From contig VWZS01000496.1 of the NCBI GenBank assembly GCA_013397075.1, positions 930,001-994,000 of the forward strand: a DNA stretch of 64,000 nucleotides, given 5' to 3'. Positions 1 to 12,857 of the stretch are shown here, in pieces. The notes under the pieces were generated by a model. That model saw only the letters and a program-made list of their open reading frames with translations, had not been told where the DNA came from and ran no database searches. This DNA is from Rhabdornis inornatus. Taxonomy: Eukaryota; Chordata; Aves; Passeriformes; Rhabdornithidae. Numbering within the stretch: the stretch's first letter is position 1; every line of letters begins with the position of its first letter. Made by a program: the position numbers and the translations under genes.

Positions 1-1689
1 TATTAAACCGTTTCAAACTGTATTACCTATGTCAATATATTACAAACTACATTACATTTACCATATATAAACATTTCTATATCTAACGCCAAATATTATG
101 GTTAAAGTGGCAAAGCACTATTACAGCACTGCCTGAGATCCTCTTGATACAGACAGTGAATGATGTGTTGCCTTGGTGCAACACAGACTGAGCAAAAGTT
201 TCTGGAGTAACAAGGCAGATCTACACTGGTTTGCTCCATCTCAAGAGTGAAAGAAATATTGGAGATTTCTCCTACATTACCAAACCATGCAGCAATTACT
301 TGCATCTTGTGTAATGCTGATTTTAATAACCCATTGCACCCCTGTTTTCTTTGCAGAACTAGAAATATCTTTCTGTTACAGTAAACAGCAAACTTTAAAG
401 CCTTTCCATAGTAATTTTGGTGGAAATCTTTTGGGAACAGCAATTTTAGACAAACCGTGGCACTGAATTTGTTGTACAATACTTGTCCCATCAATGTTAA
501 TGGAAAATTTCCATTGATTTTACTGAGTAGATATGGGCTCCTCACATTTAATTTATCATGAGAATTGATTGCAGGTTGTTTACACAGCCCACACAGACAC
601 ACAAAATCAAAATCTGGAGAGATCAAAGCCAACCCTATACCTAAAACCAAAACTCCTAAAACTGCCAGTTATTCTTTTAAATGAGACATAAGAACTCTCA
701 AGGTTTTTTTCCACTCTCTTTTTTCCCAGGATGTTATTTTTATCTTGGCACTGTTCATTTTTGCCATTTAATTTACACTGTGTTTGGAGAAATTACTGAG
801 AGAGAATTGTGTCAAGTCTCCTCCGCACTAACTTCTCTATTGGGTTTACAGCTTTAGAATCTATTTAGTTGACATTTAAAATATTATAGAGAGAAAAATT
901 TGGGCTCTAATATTTCCTCTACCAGGCTCAGTTCTACCACAATAGAATTTAAACATTTCTCAGTGTTTCATGTTCTTCAGTTCAAAATTACAGCCAGGCG
1001 ACCAAGGAAAGGATTCCGTACTGGCATTTCACCAGTGCCAAAGGAGATGTTACCATCCCTGTTAACCATCTCAGTGCTCTTTAAAAACAGGAAACAGACT
1101 GGGGATTTCTATCGTAGTTGAAACAGCCTGCAATACATGCTTTGCTCTCATCTGGGCACTTCCACAGAGAGGGCGGGCATGCTGGCAGGACATGTTTTAC
1201 CCACAGACCGTGTGACAACGTGGACAAGCAGCACACATGAGAGCACTGAGGAAATGCCAGACTATGTTTTCAGCTGAAACCTGCAGCAGGTGCCTGACCC
1301 CAGGTCACTCACTGTCTTAACCGGGAGCTCGTTCTCTCTGTTTGCACCAGGCTCCCTTTGGCTCGGTGTGCGGATGTGGTATGATTAAGCATGTTGACAT
1401 ACACAGTCACCACGTAATTGTAGCTATTCAGCCTCTCCCTGTTGCTGTGATAGAGCGTATATTAGCACTACAGCTACCCCCAGAAACGAAATACACAACC
1501 AACTCCCACAGTCCCCCCTCTCCTCTGTGCACAACCCTGCATTTGCCTGTCTGCGATCAGCTGTGCTCTGAAGTAACCACCCCCTGCCGACACACAACGC
1601 AGATGAATGCTGGAATCGCTAAAAAATACAGTTACAAGTCAGTTCTCAAATCCTGCATGTATCACAGGATAAATTAGTTTTGTATTGCC
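1..1689. other. Upstream flank, no recognised gene
   Basis: This is AT-rich sequence left of the CpG island. It contains a 549-base minus-strand open frame (102-650) without an ATG near its 5' end and without a motif I recognise. In human, ABLIM2 lies on this side of SH3TC1 in the opposite direction, but no LIM-type cysteine/histidine pattern or other ABLIM2 exon is visible here. If the island at 1.7-2.6 kb drives a leftward transcript, this block would be its first intron. Confidence 0.5.
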
Positions 1690-2590
1690 CTGGGCAACTG
1701 GATTCCTCCGGGCGGCAATCCTAGCTTGGGCTCCGTGGCACATCCTCAATATCCACCTTCTTTATCACTACAGTATCTCGGCCAGCAGAAAAGGCCGGGC
1801 TTCCAACCCAAATATCCCCGCCTGCAAAGCTGTGTGCTCCCACCCGGGATGCCGGGCGGGCCGGGGCACCAGCTGATGCCGCATCTCGGCTGCGGGGCCG
1901 CGGCGAGACCGCCGAGCGCTGGGTACCAGCGGGGGATGGACACCGGGCAGCCGAGCCGCGGCTGGTCCGGCCCGTCCTGCGGGGCTCCGGCCGGGGCTGC
2001 GGGGGATGCCCGGGGCGGGGGCGGCTCCGGGAGCCCCCGAGCGGGGTCCGCAGGGTCCGCGGCCCCTCCCGCCCGGCAGCGCCCGAGGCCCCGGCAGCGC
2101 CCGAGGCTGCGGCAGTTCCCCCCGCGACAGGCGCACACACAGATTCTCGTATTTTCGGGTGGTTTTAGGCGAGCAATTTTTATCCGGCTGCCGCTGCCCG
2201 CATCCCGCGCGACAACGAGACGGACCCGAGCTGGACAGCGGCANCCCCTCCGTGCCTTGCTGCGGCCGGGGGCAGCTCCGGCCCCGCCGCTCCTGCGGGC
2301 AGAGCTGCTGCGGCACCCCCGCCCAGCAGAAACTTCTCCCCAGCTCTCGGCTGGAGCCGCAGCCCGCTCCCACCTGCCCGGCCTGCCTCGCCCTGCGGCT
2401 GAGATCTCCCTCTGCGTTTTCCTGTCCCTCTTGTGCTCGGCTCGTTTGATGCCCGAGCAAAGCAATGAGGTGCACAGGTGCTCCGGCATGTCCCCGAAGC
2501 GCCCGGGCAGTGACCATGGGGATGCTTGCGCAGTTCTCAGCACAGCCCGGACTCCCAGGCAGCGCTGCACCGCACCGAAGGTGTTGGCAG
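1690..2590. promoter_or_regulatory. CpG island, probable promoter
   Basis: GC content and CpG density rise sharply here against an AT-rich background, with the core at about 1840-2420. It contains a GC-box cluster at 2012-2025 (GGGGCGGGGGCGGC) and a short 18-base tandem repeat at 2075-2115. No TATA box was seen. It is the only clear CpG island in the window and lies about 17 kb upstream of the first coding exon of SH3TC1. It is therefore the best candidate for the SH3TC1 promoter, for a divergent ABLIM2-type transcript, or for both. Long open frames on both strands here follow from GC-rich sequence having few stop codons and are not evidence of protein. One unresolved base (n) at 2244 suggests an assembly difficulty. 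Confidence 0.8.
2075..2115. repeat. 18-base tandem repeat in CpG island
   Basis: Two near-identical 18-base units and a partial third start at 2075, 2093 and 2111. Each begins GGCAGCGCCCGAGGC; the units differ in their last three bases (CCC versus TGC). This is a GC-rich minisatellite inside the island. Copy number may vary between individuals or assemblies. Confidence 0.85.
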
Positions 2591-4970
2591 CAAGTCTGGG
2601 CGTTCAGCAGGGGAAAGCAGTGCTTTCTGGATCAGGTGAACTTTAACTGCTCCTTTGGATTTGAAAGTACAAGGGCACACAATTACTATTAAAGTCATTT
2701 GTTTATTAAGTACTGACTTACTCAGTATTTAATCCATCTGAAGACCTATTTTATTGCTGTAAGAATTAATGGGATTTTTTTTTTTTTTAAACAAACATCT
2801 GTTTTAACAAATACAAAAGCAGCCAGCGTGGTTGCATAAGTATGCTGTACTGCACAGCTGCTCTGATGCTGATTTCAGACTGGGCTCAGTGCAGCTTGGG
2901 GTTACAACTAACAGCATGAAGAAATGGGATGTGAAGACTATTTGCATTAGTATCAGTCTGCTGATTACTCTCTACTCCACTGACAGTTGCCTAAAAGTTA
3001 TATCTTAATTAACAGTTGTAAGCATAAAACCTACTCAGCTTTCCCAGCCTACACCTGAAACTGAAGAGAGATGAGCTCTGTAGTAGTGCTTACATGTCAC
3101 ACTTTGGTAGAGAACCATGGTCCTTGGCCATGTGTAAGAATAGTAGTACTTTATGGCTCTTATTTCATTTGTCTGATGTGCATGGCCCCTGGACCTAATT
3201 ACTGCCATCAGGAAGAATGTGGACCTGCAATATAGGATCAGACAATCCAAACAAGTAACATCCCATTCCTATAGCCACCGTCAGTGGGTGTCTCCTGAGG
3301 GGATTTCCTGAGCCAGATGTGTGTTCTTTGTTTAGAACCTTCTGTGGATTTTCTACTGTTGTCTTGTCCAGTTGTAGCTTGTTGTCCAGTGTCCAGCATC
3401 CTGTGAAGGGAATTTCACAGCCAAGCTGTCTGATGTGAAGAACTATCTGCTGTTGTCTTGAGCCTGCTGTTTGCTGTTTTCACTTGATACCTGCTCATTC
3501 TTGTAGTAGAAGAGAAAGCAAACATCTAATTCCCATATTCACTCTCTGTGTCACTTATGAATTTACATTGCTCTATTAGATTCCACCCTTCACTCCTACT
3601 CTAGTTAGTCATTCTTTAAAGTGGATGACTTGTAGCTTCAGTACCATGCTGCTATCTGTCACTTTCTGTCTTTTGTTCCAGAATTTTATTGTTTGATTAT
3701 CAACTTTGGTTTTAATCATGAAGTGTCTTTGCATATAGTAATCATCATGAGTTCAAAGCAATCTCTGAGTGATGTTAGTGATACAAACCCTGTGGTTGTG
3801 CATAAGTGTTGCATTAAAAGCTAAATTAGACAGAACTCTTGTCTTGAATGTGGTGTGTGTACAATCCATATTGGAGGTAATGAAGAGGAAACTGCCTTGG
3901 GCTTGAAGGCTGTTAAAAGACAGCTTGGCCCTACAATCGGGTGGCAGTGCAAGAGAAGAATGCATGCTAAAGCCTTTCATAATTCATTGCAGTGAGAACC
4001 CCAGGGCCATAAGAGATTTTTGGAAGTTTTTCCTACAAGTCATAGAGACAACTTAAAGGTCGAGGTTACTACATAAATGCTCAAAGTGCCCACACGATGC
4101 CAGATCTTAGGGAACACTGAGAAACAGGCCATGGACTTCAAATTTCCCCTTGTTTAGGGTAATGCCACTTGCCACAAGCTTGATTAAAAGCTCCTGTGAA
4201 CCACTGGAAAAATCTGATAAGATTTTCTGATCTGCTTCTGATAAGATCCCATTACTCTAACCAATGAACAAGGGAGTAATCAGCACTTAAAAGGTCTACT
4301 GTCTAAAAAGGATCTTCTCTAAGCTTATCCAGGAAAAGCCCTGCTTCAATGACTTTTGGAGATAGTTCAGTATCATGGATGACACAGATGACAAAAGCAC
4401 TTCTTGGGAAGAGGTCACAGTTCAGTGCATGAGTGGTCTTATGGCAAAAAATAGTTGCCAGCGTTTATTCTGAATTCTGTTGGATTTGATGTTATCCTTG
4501 CTCTCCAGAAAGACATTTTCTCTGAGAAGTTGACCTTGAAAGGGTTTATAGCAAAAGTGTAGTGAAATTGTTGGCTTCACAGTCAAAGTGAAACCATCCA
4601 GAAAGAGTTGCCAAGAAGGTTTATACTAAATAATTTAAACTGAGTACCAAGTCTCACAGAGGAAATAGCTCAAATCTTTCAGGACCGTGATCCATCCTGA
4701 GAATGGGCAGATACACTCTTTGGAGCATTGCCTCTTGATTCAGCCTCTTGTTACCAATCTCAGGCTAGTGAGCAGTCATCTCTTAATTTTTATTTTTGAA
4801 AGCAATCAGCTTGTTCAGCTACTGTGAAGAAGGCTGAAAAGTCAGCCTTTGACCTGTCAGCACTTTGCACCACTTCTGTCAGTACTGGGAATTCAATTGG
4901 CACCTGGCAAACCTGAAGATCCTGTTTCTTCCTTCAGGTCCTCAGTGTCACCACCCTGAATTCTTCTAAG
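2591..4970. other. Upstream or intron 1 sequence, no gene seen
   Basis: This is AT-rich non-coding sequence with a poly-T run near 2775-2788. A possible donor for a non-coding first exon of SH3TC1 occurs at 2636 (ATCAG|GTGAAC), but nothing else in the sequence confirms it. No repeat family was recognised. Confidence 0.4.
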
Positions 4971-4974
4971 AGCA

Positions 4975-5118
4975 TTGTTTTTGTTTTTTGTTTTTTTTTG
5001 TTTGTTCGGTTTTTTTTTGGTTTTTTTTTTGTTTTTTTTGTGTTTTTTTTTTTTTTTTTGGGGTTTTTTTTTTTTTTTTTGTTTGTTTGTTGGTTTGGTT
5101 TTTTTGTTTTTTTTAAGG
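4975..5118. repeat. GT-rich low-complexity tract
   Basis: About 145 bases are made almost only of T runs broken by single or paired G (TTTTG-type units). The opposite strand reads as a lysine- and asparagine-rich open frame, which is a composition artefact. Such tracts are prone to length polymorphism and assembly error. Confidence 0.95.
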
Positions 5119-8100
5119 AGGAGCTTAAAATGCTATGCAAGACAAATTTACTTTTTAGCTTAGAAAAAAAAATTCTTCACTAATATTATTTGGACAGTGC
5201 TGTGGAAGAACTTTGCATTTTACTGTCCATGTGCATTTAAACTTTATGTCTTTCTTAAGTACATCTTTGTGTCTTGCTCTATTATATTAGCCGTATCAGG
5301 AAAATAAAATATTCACTATCTACTGAATCTGTAACCATCCCAGTTATCAGAAAAGCATCCTCTTCACATAAGGGAATGCATCTTTATGTATCTTCCCTCA
5401 AGTAAGGGAATATGTTTTCATGTAAAGAAAACAAGAGTGAACACTGTAAATGTAAAGAAAAATTCGATATAGTGTGTCTTCAGTTAAAAAAAGGTCCAAC
5501 TGAAGCAAGAACAAAAGGATTGTTTCTAATATTTCTGAAGTTTCCAACTTCAGGGTGGTCATGGTTTTCCAGGACAATAAAATTATTACTTTTATTTTAT
5601 TATTTCTCTGCAACATTTTTTAGGTCATTGCCATATGAAAGGGGCCATATTTTGAAAACACCTCAGTGGTGGAGGGTCCAACAAGAGAGAAAGAGAGGAA
5701 CTAGAACTTCTGCACTAGGAATGAACCGGAACCTTTATCTCTTCCAAAAAAAACCCAACAAACCAAACCAACCCAAATAAATAAACAAACCAAAACAACA
5801 ACAAGAAACAAAGTGAAAGAGAAAGTGAAAAAAGCCATTATCCATCCAGTTGCCAGAAGTGTTTTACATGCTAATCCAGACTATAGAAAACTACAAATCC
5901 AAGCAGCTGTTTAACCTGGTGAAATTTTTCCTTGGCTTCATGTTCAAAGCTGATACATTATCACAAGATTTTCAGGTTAAAAACCAACTTGTAGTGAAAC
6001 TTAAATGAACAGTTAGTTTGTGCAAGCTCTGCTATTAGTTGTTGAAACCCTTCTGAAGTTGCTCAGATTAGATATCTCATGAAAAAAACCAACAAAACCA
6101 CCAACAGAAAAAAATCACATAAGTTAGACCTGCTTTTGTAAATCTTACTGTGCAGCTCTGTATTTCATGCCATTAAGTTCTATTGTATAGTCCTGAAAAC
6201 TGAATTTAAGCTCTTAAGAATCTACAGCAATTTTTACTTTTTAACCTGAAATCTACTTTATAGGCTGATTTTCAATCTAAGCTGCTGTCTTTCGACAGCT
6301 GTTATATCTTCTGGAAGACAAGAGAAAGCTTTCAATTTACAGTAATGTATTTTGAAGTGCTTATGTTTTAAATGACAAATTATCCTCCAATCGTATTCTA
6401 TAAATTTACAGAAATATGTCATTTTTCTATTAACTCAAAAATAGAAATTCTTTTGTGTCACAGAAGATTAAGACATGGCATGCTGTCATGACCCCTCTTC
6501 TGCTTTTTACTGATTCTCTTTTGGGTGAGGAAAGCTCCCTAAAAATCTCTGTGTTTAAAATAATTCTACTTTTATTTTTCTGGTGTCATATACTTCTTAG
6601 GAATTCAGGGGTGGGACACTTTGACTGGGTTACAGTCCTGTAACTAGACTTGAACTTCTGCAATTTTATGACTAATTCCATATCGAGTGATGAGCTTTTT
6701 GGCATTAAAATTACTCTATCACAGAATTACTGCTGCTGGGGCAGTTGCCAAAATAAGCCACCCTTGTGTTTGCAGCCAGTGACAGCAGTTACCTCTCCAC
6801 CACCTTACTCTGTTTGTTGTATTGGAATGATATTGATAGTAAATAAAATATGAGGCAAGTCTGAAGTTCCAGAAGAGTAACAAACTGGGATCTTAAAATG
6901 AGATTCTGGGTATGGGCATAAATTGCCAGCTACTCACTGAGGCAGAAGCACACGTGTTTATAAATAATGAATTAGTGTGAAACAGCCATAATGAAATAAT
7001 AACATGGCATTTTATTAAGATGCCCGAGTTGCACTATCAAGATGTCAGTAATAACTTTTATACAAAGCTCCTCTCACACCATGGGAAGAATATAAACACT
7101 GCATCAGCAGCTATAACTTAAGACATCCATTACCCATTACAAACCTAAATGCATTATGATCAGCAGGTCAAATAAAACTCCCAGGCAAACTTTGAAAACA
7201 GAAAGCGTGAAATAACATCAAAGGGAACAATGGCTGAGGATGAAAGAAATCTTTGTTACAGTGAGACAATCAAGGACTGTTCTCTCATGTCAGCGGTCAG
7301 CTTTTGGAAAGTTGGTCAGAACAAATAAATTTTTATATCACAGGCTGCTGCACATGGCAGCAAGTCTAACAGGTAATGATGAGCATCTATATAGAATTCA
7401 TGCACAAGGATGACAAACTCCAAGGTTACAGCAATGAAATGGGCAGAAATACAAATGCAGAGAAGGGTTTGGGAAAGAGCCAAAACAAAGCATGAATAAT
7501 ATAAAAGTCACTACACTTGCAAAAAACATTGGCAAAAATTTAATTTTAATTTAGGAATGGCAGATGAAGTTTGCAAGGATTTCAGTGCAATGTCACACGT
7601 CTGTGTAACCACTGATATCAACGTGACAGTAAATGTGTAGATAATGTTGTGCTTTCTCTAGTAAACAGGAAGAAGAATAATGTGGTCCCTTTTGTTGCAG
7701 AGAGGTTAACACTTATTAAGCATATTGTGATCCCTTGCAAATGTGACTCCTTGGAAAACCACTCTTAATGTGAAGCTGCAGCCTCTCCCTTGGAGGAGAT
7801 GATATTACAATTCATGACCCAGAGTCATTTAACTCTGTTTTGCAGCCCAGGCTGATGTGTACTGATTTCCCATTCCTTATCCTACACTGCATATCTAACA
7901 CTGTTCTTATATAAAAGGAGCACCATACAATACTCCCTCATGCCAGCAGAATATAAACTCTTCTGAGGCGATAAAATTCTCGTGTAGCTCTAAGTGAGGC
8001 TTTGCCTGGGAAGATTTGTGACAGTTTGCAGGAACTTTCAGCCCACTCTGGCAGTGAACATTCCTGAGACATCAGGCCCTAGAAAAATGCAGCTGTGACT

Positions 8101-9914
8101 GATACTTCTCTCTGTGACCCCAGCTGCGACAAAGCTGTCCTGTGCTACTGGTGTTGCTTTCCAGGCTTCACTAGGGAAGGTCTCAGTGTGTGTGAAATAG
8201 CCTGGACCAAGCCTACCTAAAAGAGAACTTAAAGTTTACATGGGGAATGTGGATAGCGTATGCAGCAATGTCAACTAGGAAAAAAAGAAGGAATGGAAAC
8301 ATAATTTTTTTTTTCAAACATGGGAAAAAGTAGAAAAAAATTACTGAATGTAATTAATGGACATGAAACATGCCGTGCATTTATTGGAGTGAGTCCAAAA
8401 TATGGTAATGCTTATTAAAATTTTTGTGTTTAGCTGCACAGCCTTATACTTAGTAAGAATCTTTTTATAGCATCCCCCTCTACATTCACACCTTAGCACA
8501 ATTGTTGTCTGTGGTGGCCAGTGGAAGTACAATTGATTTAATCAAAAGACCATAAATGGAATTATAAGATGGTTCCAATGCCAAATTTCAGACAGAAAGC
8601 ATCTAGAGTTTTCATGATTTTCAGATCCATATTGACAAAAGTTCCATTGTCTCAATAAATAGAAAATCTTTCCTCATATTTCTCAAGACTGATGGTTGAT
8701 ATCTCTTTTACAGATTTTACTCTTCTTATAAGAAATACTGTCTCAAGCATACAAGTCTGGATACTAAAGCAGAAAATTTTGTGCTTGTTATGTTTATAAA
8801 CACCGTTTAATATGCTTAGTTCTGGTAGCTGTTGCCAAATGGTCTAAAAAGATAAATATGAGAGGAAAGTTGTTAGTAAAAATTATAACTTAGATCTACA
8901 GATAAAGTTGCAAAAAACGGACACACAAATCCTTATTCAGGTCTCAACTAGAGGGCAGCAGTAATTTGGAAAAATTCCAATTATTTTGCTAGTTTTATGT
9001 GAAGTCAGACTTTTACAGTTATTTGTTGAAGTCAAAAGTATCACTATAGGATTTTCTCTGCTGTTAGACATTTTGGTGGCTGGAAATGCTAATCCCAAAC
9101 TATAGAAAGACTATTTTGGGCTACCTTGATCAAAGGGAAAACTACTGACACTAAACCAAGTTGCACCTAGTGAATGGAACATAGCTTATAGGATGATAAA
9201 TTGAAATTCTGTGATTGTTTCTATCCTGATGGCTATCTATTGGTTTTGGTCTTCCAGATATTCCTTCAGGCATGTTCTTCCACAGAGCATTAGGAAAGCC
9301 AAAAGCAAGCCTTTATTTCTACTGAATCCATATCAAAATACCTTTTCTCCACTTTTTGAATGCCTAAGGAAGTCAAAATTTACTTTCTCAATGCCAAAAC
9401 TAGCTCAGAGATGTCTGTATTCCACATATATTCAAGCTCCTATAAATAAATTTCCATGGCCCTGCACTTTTTTATCACTAAGCAGAATCACCAAACAGAT
9501 GGGTAAAATTTCAGTTCTGCAAATTAAGTGTTTCAGTGTATGGCTAAGGATTGTAAGTGCTTCTTTCTTGAAAGTCTTTTAATCCATCCCAAAAGTGCTC
9601 TGGTATGCTAGTAAAGAAGAGTTGAATATGTATATAGAAATATAAAAATACATTTCAAATAGTACACATTTATGCAAATCCTCAGAAGGGAGAAGGAATT
9701 GAAGCAGAACTAAATATTCATTGCTGCTGCTCCTCCCCCTTCTTTTTTAAGATCAAGGAGCTGTGGCTTTCTACTCCACTCCTCAGAATAAACAGTTTTA
9801 GATATACTGACATAGTTTTCTTTGCTTTAAAGGACAGCAGAAAAGCTGTGACAACCTCAGCAAGAAATCTTATTCTGGGAAAAAGCCTCGAGTGGTGCCT
9901 TTTTCTAAATGCTT
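5119..9914. other. Upstream or intron 1 sequence, no gene seen
   Basis: This is AT-rich non-coding sequence. It includes an A/C-rich low-complexity stretch at about 5747-5815 (AACC and AAAC units) and a shorter one near 6082-6115. No exon, RNA gene or repeat family is recognisable. Confidence 0.4.
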
Positions 9915-9978
9915 AGTGTGGGACTAGATGGCCTTGGAGGTCTCCTCCAGCCTTGATGGACATGTGGCCCTGTGAAAA
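9915..9978 (+). mobile_element. CR1 LINE 3' fragment
   Basis: The sequence GGGACTAGATGGCCTTGGAG followed by TCTCCTCCAGCC is a diverged form of the CR1 3' terminal segment (the GGACTAGATGACCT...GGTCCCTTCCAACC pattern). It is in plus orientation. Only the 3' tail is present, as expected for a 5'-truncated copy. It is a dead fragment. Confidence 0.75.
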
Positions 9979-10622
9979 GAGTTCTCTGAAGGAAAAGAGA
10001 TCAATACATTTGAACAGCATAACTAATAATCTCTACTCAATATATGATTATAATATATAATTATTTCCTATCTACCTATAAGAAGGTTTCCTTAAGAATA
10101 AATTCTTATTCCTACCTGCAAACTTCAAGCAGCTGAAAATAGTTAACCTTTAATTAAAAATTGCTTCACCTAATTATAAAGGGAAGTACCTATTTTTCCT
10201 TTAGTTCCCCTGTAATGCTGTGAAAGGTGGGGATTTAGCCTGTCAAGGGTAAAAAACCAACTTTTTAAGAAAAGAAGTATATTCTGTGTGAGTTCAAATG
10301 TAAGGTGCCTGGAATACAGATTTTTTTTCCTCCTTTTAATAGTTGGAGGTTTGTAGATGAGCAGAATTATTGTTTCCATATCAAAATATATTTCCTAATT
10401 TCTTGATGCTTGGATGTTTTAGAGGCTCTGTTTGTCAAGTGGTTTGTTAATTCCAGTAGATAAGAGGAGTTTAATTCCTCTTGTAAGATGAAAGAAAAAT
10501 AGGGAAAGCTCATTTCCTATAAAGCTTGTGAATACAAACTCTCTCAGTACATTTGGTTTGGGGTGATTGAGAAGTAATGTGCTTTCTGTGTTGCATGGAG
10601 CTTCAAAGTTTGTGCTTGATTT

Positions 10623-10643
10623 GGGGGGGAGGGGGGTATGGGG
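10623..10643 (+). other. G-run cluster, possible G-quadruplex
   Basis: Runs of seven, six and four G are separated by one A and by TAT. The seven-base run can be split around one G, so four G-triplets with short loops are available on the plus strand. If the transcript starts at the CpG island, this lies in its non-template strand. Folding has not been shown. Confidence 0.6.
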
Positions 10644-12795
10644 CTGTTATTCCTGTGGAGCAGATAATAAATCCTGCTCTGCTGTAAAGTACAGAAATTA
10701 AATTATTAACCTAAGTGTTGGTGATTAGTGATTCTAGGTGGTAAGTGATAACTGTAACTTTTATTCTGAGCTGGTGAGACTCTTAGAAGTTTTCTCCTTC
10801 TCTGCTGTGGGAAGGCCTATGATCCATGCTGTGGCTGAGATGGAATTGTGACTCCAGTCATGACTGGATCCCCTTTTGCCTGCTGAGATTTGAATATGGG
10901 CTTCCTTGGTTGGGAGCATGTTGGCCTTTTGGTCTGCAGATAAAAGTGTTTTCAAGAGAGCAGCAATGGCACTTGGGAGATACTAAACGTGGGAGGAAGC
11001 TCTGTCAGGTGTGTACCATGGTCCTTCTTGTGCTCAGGAATAACAAGCTCAGTAACATCTATTATTAGCATTTGGCAATTGTAAACAAACTTAGCCATTA
11101 TGTAGTGGGCTGTGTAAATAACTCAGGAACTGTGTAAGTGGTGGAACAGCTGCATGTTCTGACTCAGCATTTTCCTGCAGACTATAAGGCGACAGCATTT
11201 CCGTACAGATGGGTGCAGTATATTTATCTTTTCATGTTTTCTGTTTTTCCTTTCTGAACCTGGCTATGGAGCTGGGATGGTGTTTTTTTTTCAAGACCTG
11301 GGGGCAAGTAAAGCTATCTGGGTTTCAAGCAGGCAGATGCAAAGATGACAGCAGACCAGAAGAAAGCACTTTTGCTAGTTCTGTATGCAGTTGCTGTGGA
11401 GAGATAACATGCTAATCAAAAGGAAACATATGGCTAAACCTATTTCTGTGGAAGTTGTGTGTAATCATAGCATGAACAAAACACAACTAATATCTGTGCA
11501 TGCTGATAATCTGGCTAGAATTAATATAATTGGGTAGGTTTGCTAAAATGCTACCACTGTGGGTTAGTACTTCAAGCTGAATGTTTTTCTCAACTAGGGG
11601 TTCAATTTATATTTCTTCTTGAACTTTGCAATACAGATTGTATAATATTATATTTCTTTTTAAGGGGGTGTACCTCAATTACTAGATGAAAGAGGAACCA
11701 ACAGAGTAATTTAGCTAAGACAGTAGTCAATATCTTGTGTGATTTCAAATTCCCCATGCTAGATGTAAATACTGGAGAATGCCAGTTTCAGCAAAACATG
11801 GAACAAACAGGATATTTTTATGATCAGTTCCATCAAGGGGCAGTAAGCTTGTTAACATACATTGGACTGTAAGAAATCAGACAGGAATTGAGTAAAATGT
11901 GTAGAAAGATCCCTTCTCACCTAAAACTGGTATTTCTGTCACTTATCAGTGAATAATCAAATGAGTTATGCCTCAATGTTTTTACAAGTTAGAGTTAGTC
12001 CCTCTGGCAGTGGACTGTTCCTTCATAGGTATTTCCCCAGCTGTGATGGAATAATAGTTATACTGGAAGGTATAACTTGGCCCTAATATTAAAATGTGTT
12101 GTTTTCCCTAAGACAAGCTGCTGAAGTGGAAAATGGTCGGACAAACATGCGATTGCAGAAGGGCAGACAAACAGGATGATAAAAAGCAATGCCTGAGAGA
12201 GACAATTAGAGGAAGTGTCTTGTGTGTGACACAATGTCCTCCCCAGCCTCTTGTCAGCTTCTTTTAATAATTCTGAAGAGATCAGGGACAACCCAACACA
12301 ATCAGGACCATCAAGTCTTCATGTAATTTTACTAGTTAAAGAATTGACTAGAAGAAACAACTTTGGAACCTATTTTTAGCAAAAGGAAACCTGAAACAGG
12401 TAGCACAATTCATAGTAATTAGAATGTAGTATAAGGGATGTGATTACTAATATGGAAACCAATCTGTGCTACCTCTGTTTTTTTCCTGTTTGCTGCAGTA
12501 TACTGGTGTCTGGAGTTATTTCATGAGAGCAGCTGTCCAATAAGGTTATTCATCTAGATTCTTGTAATGCAGATTAGTGCTGTTCCAGTAAGAAAACAGG
12601 AAGTCCAGGGTCAACTTTTGATGTCATTACATTAAAGCTGGAAACTTTTTTATTCTTTTTCCACCTGGAATACATGTCCATATATACCACCAAGAATTGA
12701 AGTACTGGCTGTGGTGTAATGAAAGTCATGGAGCATGACTTCAGAGTAAAATCATAGAGGAAGCTTAGGATTTCTGATATAGTTGAAGATTGCAG

Positions 12796-12857
12796 GGAGG
12801 AGTTGGATAAGACAACTTCTCAAGGTCCCTTCCAACCCAAACTATTTTATGATAGTA
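12796..12857 (+). mobile_element. CR1 LINE 3' fragment
   Basis: This is the CR1 3' end in plus orientation. A GTTGGATAAGA segment is followed by CAAGGTCCCTTCCAACCCAA and a degenerate TATGAT tail. The terminal TTCTATGATTC repeat typical of CR1 has decayed to TTTATGATAG. The copy is truncated at its 5' end. Confidence 0.85.

Noticed and set aside
1721..2646. Long open frames on both strands in the CpG island (up to 306 codons)
   Set aside because: GC-rich DNA has few stop codons. The translations are Pro/Arg/Gly/Ala-rich without domains, overlap in several frames, and cross the ambiguous base.
4934..5183. Lysine-rich minus-strand and Phe-rich plus-strand frames
   Set aside because: They are translations of the T/G low-complexity tract.
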